Shown here: one piece after another, positions 57,628 to 64,000 of the stretch
Position numbering within the stretch: position 1 is the stretch's first letter
Layout of the letters: every line of letters starts with the position of its first letter
Source of the DNA: Candidatus Heimdallarchaeota archaeon
GTDB lineage: Archaea > Asgardarchaeota > Heimdallarchaeia > Heimdallarchaeales > Heimdallarchaeaceae
Direction: 5' to 3'
DNA length: 64,000 nt
Assembly (NCBI GenBank): GCA_016840095.1
Contig: JAEOSZ010000040.1
Location: 1-64,000, forward strand
Notes under the pieces: generated by a model
What the model saw: the letters and a program-made list of their open reading frames with translations, nothing else
Database searches by the model: none
What the model was told of the DNA's origin: nothing
Translations under genes and position numbers: made by a program

Positions 57628-58830
57628 TTATTTAGTCTCTTTTAAGCTTTCTCTCATAATTTCTGCAACATCTTCAGGAAACATTGTAGCTATTCTATAG
57701 GTTTCCATAATCTCAGCACCACCAATTCTCTGAATTGGTATGATGTCAATTATCATGTGCATTCCAGAATCATAACCAATATTATCCTGTCTAAACAAGA
57801 TGTTTCTATCTTGTAAGAGATGCATACTTGGGCTAGTTCCTTTAATGAAATTATCAAGAGCTTTGTTTGCATAAACTAGTGCTTCTGCTAAATCAGTTAT
57901 TTGCTTATCATCAAGATAAATAAATTGAGATACATGTCTTTTGGGAAAAATTCTAAGTTGACCATCTCTTTCTGGTGAAAAAGCTGTAACTACTAACCAT
58001 TCTCCATTTTCAAACACTTTTCTTTCTTTAACAAGTAAATCCTGACCAATTGGATCTATTACCTTTTTATCAGCTTTTGATAATTCACAAGCTAAGCAAT
58101 AGTTGAGATTGTTTTTCAGCTTCTTATGGAAACCTGGAACACTTAGGAAACCTAATGAAGTCCACCCATGTCCGATTTCATTAGCGTAGATGTATGTCTG
58201 TGAATGTAGATGGCATATACTCGCTCCTGCTTCTTCTCCTATATTAAAGAAGTGCAAAATAGTTAACTTATCTGTATCATATTTTGCTTTTAGTTCAGAA
58301 ATAGAATTCTTTTGAGCTAAACGTGTTGTTAAAAGAAGCTGTTCTACCTCAGAAATTGGTACTTCAGATAGAGTATCATAATGATTTACAAGAAGATGAA
58401 CTAAACCGACTCCAACACTCTTATCTCTAACTGAAGTTATTTGCTGAACATTGTCATAAAGAACCCTAGCCATTGGTGTGAATAAGTTAACTATGGAAAT
58501 GGCGTTAAATTCACTTAAAATAGCTTTTGAAGAGTTTATACTTAGAGCATCTTCCTCCTTAGAAGTGTCTTTAGAAATGATAACAGCTGGAAGTTTTCCT
58601 TCCACAACTTTGCAGAAAGAATCATCTCGTGGAGAATGGATGATTTCCTCTTTGTCATTATTATGTTCAAATGGTCGTTTTCCTCTAACAGGAGAAAATT
58701 GTGTAATATGCCCTACCTTTGTGCTAAATTCGTTAATTATTGTTCTGAAAGAATCGAACCTTTCCAAAGGCATGTTTTCTATGTTTTTGTAAATACCCCA
58801 GTGACCTTCCTCTACCAAATAGTTCACCAT
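57628..58830 (-). CDS. Galactose-1-phosphate uridylyltransferase-like (HIT superfamily) protein
   Basis: 'SICHLHSQTY' (HxHxQ), 'CLACELSK', C-terminal 'MHMIIDIIPIQRIGGAEIMETY'. Confidence 0.75.
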   Translation of the reverse strand: MVNYLVEEGHWGIYKNIENMPLERFDSFRTIINEFSTKVGHITQFSPVRGKRPFEHNNDKEEIIHSPRDDSFCKVVEGKLPAVIISKDTSKEEDALSINSSKAILSEFNAISIVNLFTPMARVLYDNVQQITSVRDKSVGVGLVHLLVNHYDTLSEVPISEVEQLLLTTRLAQKNSISELKAKYDTDKLTILHFFNIGEEAGASICHLHSQTYIYANEIGHGWTSLGFLSVPGFHKKLKNNLNYCLACELSKADKKVIDPIGQDLLVKERKVFENGEWLVVTAFSPERDGQLRIFPKRHVSQFIYLDDKQITDLAEALVYANKALDNFIKGTSPSMHLLQDRNILFRQDNIGYDSGMHMIIDIIPIQRIGGAEIMETYRIATMFPEDVAEIMRESLKETK

Positions 58831-58936
58831 TAACTAGACACATTGCCAAAAGTATGGTTCTTAAAATTGGCGATAGGACTCCTTTTTGTTATCTCTTCGT
58901 AAAATAAGATTTTTAAACTCAAATGATGAACTAGAC

Positions 58937-59587
58937 ATGAAATGTTGTGAGGTTATGCTAGGAAAGACTCATACTATTAATCCAATTCTCTTCAAAGATA
59001 TGATGATAAAAAGTGAAGAACAAATCTTGAAAGAAAAAGAAAACATCAATGCAATCAATGTTTTTCCAATACCTGATGGTGATACTGGATCCAATATCTA
59101 TTACACTCTACGAGCAATTGTAGAAGAAGTAAAATCGATTGATGAAGGAAGTGTGGACAAAGTCTTCCAAGCAATTAGCAAGGGGAGTTTTATTGGAGCT
59201 AAAGGAAACTCAGGAGTAATTTACTCACAATTTCTGATAGGTGTAGTTGATTACCTTGATACCGTCGATAGTGTCACTCCAACATCTTTTACACATGCTC
59301 TTAAGGATGGAACAGAGTTTGCCTATGAATCTGTTCTAAACCCAACTGAAGGAACTATACTAACTGTAATGAAAGAGGTAACTACAAAAGCAGCTGAACT
59401 TATTGCAGATAATCCTGAGATTGGATGGGCTGATTTTATCAATGGTCTAGTTGAGATAAGCTGGGATTGTCTCGAACGAACCAAAGAAATGCTGGATGTT
59501 CTAAAAGAAGCAAATGTTGTGGATGCAGGAGCAAAAGGTTTTGTACATATACTAGAATCATGGCGAGACATCATTGTCAGAGAATAA
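58937..59587 (+). CDS. DAK2/DhaL-domain protein (start probably at internal Met, 58937)
   Basis: 'INAINVFPIPDGDTGSNIYYTLRAIVEE', 'ISKGSFIGAKGNSGVIYSQFLIG'. Confidence 0.85.
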   Translation: MKCCEVMLGKTHTINPILFKDMMIKSEEQILKEKENINAINVFPIPDGDTGSNIYYTLRAIVEEVKSIDEGSVDKVFQAISKGSFIGAKGNSGVIYSQFLIGVVDYLDTVDSVTPTSFTHALKDGTEFAYESVLNPTEGTILTVMKEVTTKAAELIADNPEIGWADFINGLVEISWDCLERTKEMLDVLKEANVVDAGAKGFVHILESWRDIIVRE

Positions 59588-59605
59588 TCTATAAAAGCTG
59601 ATTCG

Positions 59606-60121
59606 ATGCGTTTTTTCATTATTACAGGTAGAAGACATATAGGAAAAACAACTTTTGTCAAACAATTAATAGAAGAACTCAAGGAATTTTACACTATTGG
59701 AGGATTGCTTACAGTAGGTGTGAAAGAAAAAATGTTTTTGAACCTGAAGAATGACAAAAGTTTCCCTTATTACCAATCAAATGAGATAATTAAAGATCAG
59801 ATTGGAGATTATAAAATATCTGAAAAAGCAATTATGTTTGCAGAAGAAGCATTAAAGAAAGCTTCAGATGTAAAACTAGCAATCATAGATGAATTTGGAA
59901 GACTAGAGAGAGAGAAAAGAGGGCTGTATGAGGGTGTAAAAAAACTAGTAGAACTTATTCGAGACAAGCAAGAGACAGTACTGTTAATGATAGTCCAAAT
60001 TGATGTAATAGAAGATGCGAAAGTTTTACTTGAGTTAGAACCTGAAAAGATTTGGGAACTAAAAAAAGATTCCAGTAATGAGAAAGTAAAATTTGAGATT
60101 AAAAAAATGATAGAAAATTAA
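59606..60121 (+). CDS. P-loop NTPase (THEP1/NTPase_1-like)
   Basis: 'ITGRRHIGKTTFVKQL', 'LAIIDEFGRLEREKRGLYEGV'. Confidence 0.75.
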   Translation: MRFFIITGRRHIGKTTFVKQLIEELKEFYTIGGLLTVGVKEKMFLNLKNDKSFPYYQSNEIIKDQIGDYKISEKAIMFAEEALKKASDVKLAIIDEFGRLEREKRGLYEGVKKLVELIRDKQETVLLMIVQIDVIEDAKVLLELEPEKIWELKKDSSNEKVKFEIKKMIEN

Positions 60122-60138
60122 GCTAATGAGGGAGGGAG

Positions 60139-60171
60139 GGTTGTGAGAAATAAAACAAATTACTCACAACC
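60139..60171. terminator. Long intergenic hairpin, terminator-like or processing element
   Basis: GGTTGTGAG (60139-60147) / CTCACAACC (60163-60171), perfect 9-bp stem, 15-nt A-rich loop. Confidence 0.4.
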
Positions 60172-60308
60172 AATCCATTAGTATCTTGGACTTATATAAA
60201 TTGATTCATTCTTATTATTTTCTAATAATAAATCTCACTCGTCTTTGTGATATTGTAGTTTTATTAAAAGGAGAAATATTTATTAGATATTGATTCTTCC
60301 AATGGAAT

Positions 60309-61607
60309 ATGAAGAGAGCAAAAACATATTTTATTATACTAATTATAGTCTTTCCACTGATTCTTAGCAAAATCAGTATAAATATAGGAACAGCAATATC
60401 TGTTGACAATCCAAATAATTCTCAAGAACTTGATTATATTCCTGTAGGAACACCAGCTCCTGATTTCAATATCACTGATGTTACCACTCATGTTTCATAT
60501 AATTTATCAGATTTTGTTGGCAAAATTGTAGTTGTATTCTTCTTTACAACTTGGTGTCCATACTGTAAATATGAGTACCCATATCTTCAAGAGTTATATA
60601 AAATGTACACACCAGATTTGATGGAAATTATTTTTGTTGATCCCGATGAAAGCGAAACCCAAAGTCAGGTTTCAAGTTTCAGAAACAATTGGGATATGGA
60701 TTGGATAGTTGGTTTAGATGATAACGACACAATTGCTAATGCATATGATGTTGGGGGATATCCTACAATGTTTATCTTGGATCAAACTCAAGAAGTTGTT
60801 CATGTTGAATATGGATGGGGTGAAGACAATTGGCCAGGACTTGTTTATTCAGTTTTTGCTTCACTAATGCCTGATGACGTTACTACACCATCTTTCAATT
60901 CAGTAACAATTTACAACGAAACTGAATTATCAATTTTCAATCCAACAATACGAGTTATTGCTAACATATCTGAAGACAGAACATTAGATTATGCTACATT
61001 ACGAGTTGATACTACTGAAGGATTAGATGAATTTTCTCTATATTTCACTAAAGAAGAAGGTTACTATTTAGTAAACCGAATCATAGAATTTGAACCTGAA
61101 TTTATCTATCTCATAGATGAAATGACGGTATCAATCAAAGTTGGAGATTTTTGGTCACATACTAATACTTCAGTAACCTCGTTACTCCCTATAACACAAT
61201 ATGTAGATGCTGCGGTACCAACATATTCAGATGTTTCAGTAGGTTATGTGCAAACTAGTTCAACTATATACAATGTAACAGTTTATGCAAGAATAGAAGA
61301 TGACTTAATGCTAACAAGAGCTGATTTACAATTGAAGAAAGGAACATCAACAGTAAGAGCAGTCTCTTTCGAGGATTATAATGGGACACATATGGTTGCA
61401 TCAGGAACTTTAATGAATAGTCTTGCAGAACCTTATGAATTAGTAGCTAGACTTGTACTTGAAGATGTTGCAGGAAATGAAGTGATTGGTGAATTTACGG
61501 TAGCTGATGCTCCTGAAACAGAAGAATCTAGTATGGAGCTTGCTCTAGTCTTTATAGGATTCATTTTCTCAGTTGTGGTGTTGAGAGAATTTAGAAAAAG
61601 AAAGTAA
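60309..61607 (+). CDS. Secreted TlpA/thioredoxin-like protein with C-terminal beta domain and TM
   Basis: 'PAPDFNITDVTTHVSYNLSDFVGKIVVVFFFTTWCPYCKYEYP' (CPYC). Confidence 0.85.
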   Translation: MKRAKTYFIILIIVFPLILSKISINIGTAISVDNPNNSQELDYIPVGTPAPDFNITDVTTHVSYNLSDFVGKIVVVFFFTTWCPYCKYEYPYLQELYKMYTPDLMEIIFVDPDESETQSQVSSFRNNWDMDWIVGLDDNDTIANAYDVGGYPTMFILDQTQEVVHVEYGWGEDNWPGLVYSVFASLMPDDVTTPSFNSVTIYNETELSIFNPTIRVIANISEDRTLDYATLRVDTTEGLDEFSLYFTKEEGYYLVNRIIEFEPEFIYLIDEMTVSIKVGDFWSHTNTSVTSLLPITQYVDAAVPTYSDVSVGYVQTSSTIYNVTVYARIEDDLMLTRADLQLKKGTSTVRAVSFEDYNGTHMVASGTLMNSLAEPYELVARLVLEDVAGNEVIGEFTVADAPETEESSMELALVFIGFIFSVVVLREFRKRK

Positions 61608-61677
61608 CACATTACTTTTCTTCTTTATTTTTTAGTAAACCAGATATTTTTTAAATGACCTTACTTCTTCCTTTTTC

Positions 61678-63132
61678 GTGAAGAGAGGACAAATAGCTTT
61701 AATCATAACTTTTGTAGTTATTATTGGTGGAGGTGTAGGAGTATATTTTCTCATTGAGTCCTTAGGGACCAAGACAACGATTGCACCAGATTATCAGCTT
61801 CAGAGTCTTAATGGTACAGATTTTACTATCTCTTCTCTCCAACCAAAAACAATTTTGTTGGATTTCATGAGCATTCCTTGCATTCCTTGCAAGGAGATGA
61901 ATCAGAGAATGATTGATTTACAAGCTGACACTGATCTTCAAGGAAAATTCACTGTTATTTCAATTGAAACATATACAAATACCTCTCTTATTGACCTTCA
62001 AAATCATGCAACTACTGAAAACATGACTTGGGCAGTTGCTATTGCTCCTGAAGGTATGCAAGCTGAGTACGGTGTTACTTTAATCCCAACTTTTGTAATA
62101 ATTAATGATGAAGGAAAAATAACCTATTTTCAAGAAGGATTAATAGCTTATGATACTCTTAAACAAGAACTACTGGATACTATTGAAGGTAGAAGTCAAG
62201 GTATAGAAATAACAAGCTATCAAGGCTTCATCATAGGTTTTGCAATTATAACAGCTTTTTCATCCTTTTTCTCTCCATGTTCTTTTCCATTGCTTCCAGG
62301 ATATGTAGCACATATCATGGGTATGGATATTAAGAAGAAAAAAGAAACAGAAGAAGAAATTGAGAAAAAACGTAATAAAGGTCGTATATTGGTCTATCCT
62401 CTGTTGGGTTTAAGCAGTGGAATAGGTATTCTTGTTAGTTATCTAATTCTTGGAGTGGTTGTCAGCTCAGTTGGAAATACAGTTCTTCCTTATGTTACAT
62501 ATTTTATGCCAATAATCGGTGGAATTTTTATAGTTCTAGGAATTCTGATGTTTACTCCATTGCAGTTTTCATTTTCTAGATTATTAGGATGGATTAGAAA
62601 AAGACAAATTTCTGCTGAAGACAAAAAAGAAGGTTCAAACTTCACAAACTTCTCAAGTACTTTTCTTTATGGACTAGGGTATGGAATTGCTTCCTTAGGT
62701 TGTAATGCTCCAATTTTTCTAGCTTTCAGTTTACAAGTTTCTTCCCAAGAGAAAGCAATTCAAATGGTATTTGCTTATGTAGCTTTTTCAGTAACAATCA
62801 TAGCTTTAATGGTAGGAGCTACAATCCTTATTAGCACCTCTAAAGATGCTTTTCTCCAAAAACTCAAAGCAAGCACAGAAACAATAAAGAAAATAAGTGG
62901 AGTGGTAATCGTAGCTGTTGGTATTTACCTCATCTTAGAATTCACTGTAGGGTCTTTATTTGGTATCGGAGTAGCATTAATGTTTGTAGGTTTAGCAGCA
63001 TTTACAGATCTCATATTCAGAGTGATTAAAAGAAAGTTTGAGCTATATTTAGGATTAGTAGAATTCATTTTAGGAGGGACTCTATTAGGGTTAGGAATAA
63101 CCTTATTATTAAGACATATACTAGGTGGATAG
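61678..63132 (+). CDS. Thioredoxin-like + CcdA/DsbD-type transmembrane fusion
   Basis: 'TILLDFMSIPCIPCKEMNQRM' (CIPC); TM domain with 'FFSPCSFPLLPGY' and 'GIASLGCNAPIFLAF'; GTG start. Confidence 0.85.
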   Translation: MKRGQIALIITFVVIIGGGVGVYFLIESLGTKTTIAPDYQLQSLNGTDFTISSLQPKTILLDFMSIPCIPCKEMNQRMIDLQADTDLQGKFTVISIETYTNTSLIDLQNHATTENMTWAVAIAPEGMQAEYGVTLIPTFVIINDEGKITYFQEGLIAYDTLKQELLDTIEGRSQGIEITSYQGFIIGFAIITAFSSFFSPCSFPLLPGYVAHIMGMDIKKKKETEEEIEKKRNKGRILVYPLLGLSSGIGILVSYLILGVVVSSVGNTVLPYVTYFMPIIGGIFIVLGILMFTPLQFSFSRLLGWIRKRQISAEDKKEGSNFTNFSSTFLYGLGYGIASLGCNAPIFLAFSLQVSSQEKAIQMVFAYVAFSVTIIALMVGATILISTSKDAFLQKLKASTETIKKISGVVIVAVGIYLILEFTVGSLFGIGVALMFVGLAAFTDLIFRVIKRKFELYLGLVEFILGGTLLGLGITLLLRHILGG

Positions 63133-63136
63133 AATA

Positions 63137-63682
63137 ATGAAAATTAAGTATAAATCTTTGGTATTATTGGTTATTGGCTTACTAGCTTTAGCAACTATTA
63201 CTAATGTAGAAGTAAGTGCATCAATTGATTACGGAATTAGTGAAATCACACATTCTCCTGAAACTTTGCAGAAAGGTCAAAACATGACTGTTGAAGTAAT
63301 TTTTGACAATACTACAGATGTAGATATTGTAAGACTTTTGATTTGTACTCTTAGTCCTAGTTTTGTTTGTGAACCTCAACCAATAGTCATGGATAATATT
63401 TCTGCTATAACCTATTCTGCTGATTTTCTTATTGAATATGATGAAGGCACTGAAGTGGGATACCATATCCAAATAATCTATCTAAATGCTACATCAATAT
63501 TGATCCCAGATACATCAGATTTCCTTGGTAAGGAGATAGTTGAACCAATAACAGATGAATTCTTTTTTAGTGCTGGAGTAGTTGGTGGAATAAATAAAAC
63601 TGGTTGTTGTGGAATATTTAGTACTGTTCTAGCAGTAGTAGCTTCAACAATTATACTCAAAAAGAAAAAGAAACACAACTAG
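63137..63682 (+). CDS. Secreted protein with C-terminal TM anchor, unknown function
   Basis: Signal peptide MKIKYKSLVLLVIGLLALATI; C-terminal 'TVLAVVASTIILKKKKKHN'; Met5 of the listed ORF preferred. Confidence 0.6.
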   Translation: MKIKYKSLVLLVIGLLALATITNVEVSASIDYGISEITHSPETLQKGQNMTVEVIFDNTTDVDIVRLLICTLSPSFVCEPQPIVMDNISAITYSADFLIEYDEGTEVGYHIQIIYLNATSILIPDTSDFLGKEIVEPITDEFFFSAGVVGGINKTGCCGIFSTVLAVVASTIILKKKKKHN

Positions 63683-63714
63683 ATATTTAATGATCATTTG
63701 AGAATTGATGATAT

Positions 63715-64000
63715 ATGAGCAATCCTGAAGAAATTTTTTCTCACACCTCTGAACAAAAGGAAATTATTCAGAATTTCTTGAAACAAGGTAGAAGAGATGT
63801 TCCAACATATTTAGAAGGAGGAGCTGAAGCTAAATATGTGGAAATTGATGATGGAGAACTAAGATATTTCCATCATAAACCTGATAACATTCAAACAAAA
63901 AGACCTGTTGTTTTCATTCCTGGTTATGTGGCTGCACCAATTAGTTGGGTAGACTTTTCACTTCCACTACATGGTATTGGAGAATACTACTATCTGGAAA
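63715..64000 (+). CDS. Alpha/beta-hydrolase-like protein, N-terminal part (truncated by window end)
   Basis: Manual translation MSNPEEIFSHTSEQKEIIQNFLKQGRRDVPTYLEGGAEAKYVEIDDGELRYFHHKPDNIQTKRPVVFIPGYVAAPISWVDFSLPLHGIGEYYYLE... Confidence 0.6.
   Translation, partial: MSNPEEIFSHTSEQKEIIQNFLKQGRRDVPTYLEGGAEAKYVEIDDGELRYFHHKPDNIQTKRPVVFIPGYVAAPISWVDFSLPLHGIGEYYYLE

Noticed and set aside
59323-59682. 119-aa minus ORF across the DAK2 and NTPase gene junction
   Set aside because: Antisense to two genes with strong motifs; composition looks like a shadow.
1-64000. tRNA or rRNA genes, transposases, integrases, restriction or CRISPR-Cas systems
   Set aside because: None recognised by eye; a tRNAscan-SE/Infernal and HMM scan would be needed to exclude small RNAs firmly.

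Overview
This 64 kb, visibly AT-rich window is densely coding (about 58 ORFs judged genuine on both strands). It looks like an Asgard archaeal chromosome segment; that assignment is an inference from gene content (Arf-like and Rab-like small GTPases, two longin/roadblock-like domains, RING-like zinc fingers, leaderless-looking TATA promoters), not from a phylogenetic marker. I recognised no rRNA, tRNA, CRISPR array or transposon. Main gene groups are: (i) eukaryote-signature-like GTPases and regulators; (ii) three tandem paralogous membrane-anchored zinc-ribbon + RING-like proteins with a small zinc/membrane companion, a fourth RING-H2-like protein elsewhere, and a MoaD/Urm1-like beta-grasp protein ending in Gly-Gly; (iii) a glycogen/alpha-glucan island (two GH57 proteins, a GlgA-like synthase, a GalT-like protein) next to a phosphohexomutase-like protein whose catalytic motifs are all degenerate; (iv) secreted beta-helix proteins, one with a near-periodic cysteine ladder; (v) an extracytoplasmic thiol/disulfide set (VKOR, TlpA-like, Trx-CcdA fusion); (vi) sugar metabolism including a 2-hydroxyacid dehydrogenase/class II aldolase fusion. 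Non-coding or sub-threshold signals include a multi-hairpin candidate RNA at 10.63-10.73 kb, a 54-bp in-frame tandem repeat, a GH57 gene-tail relic about 1 kb downstream of its paralog, and missed small ORFs. All family calls come from reading motifs by eye; no database search was run.
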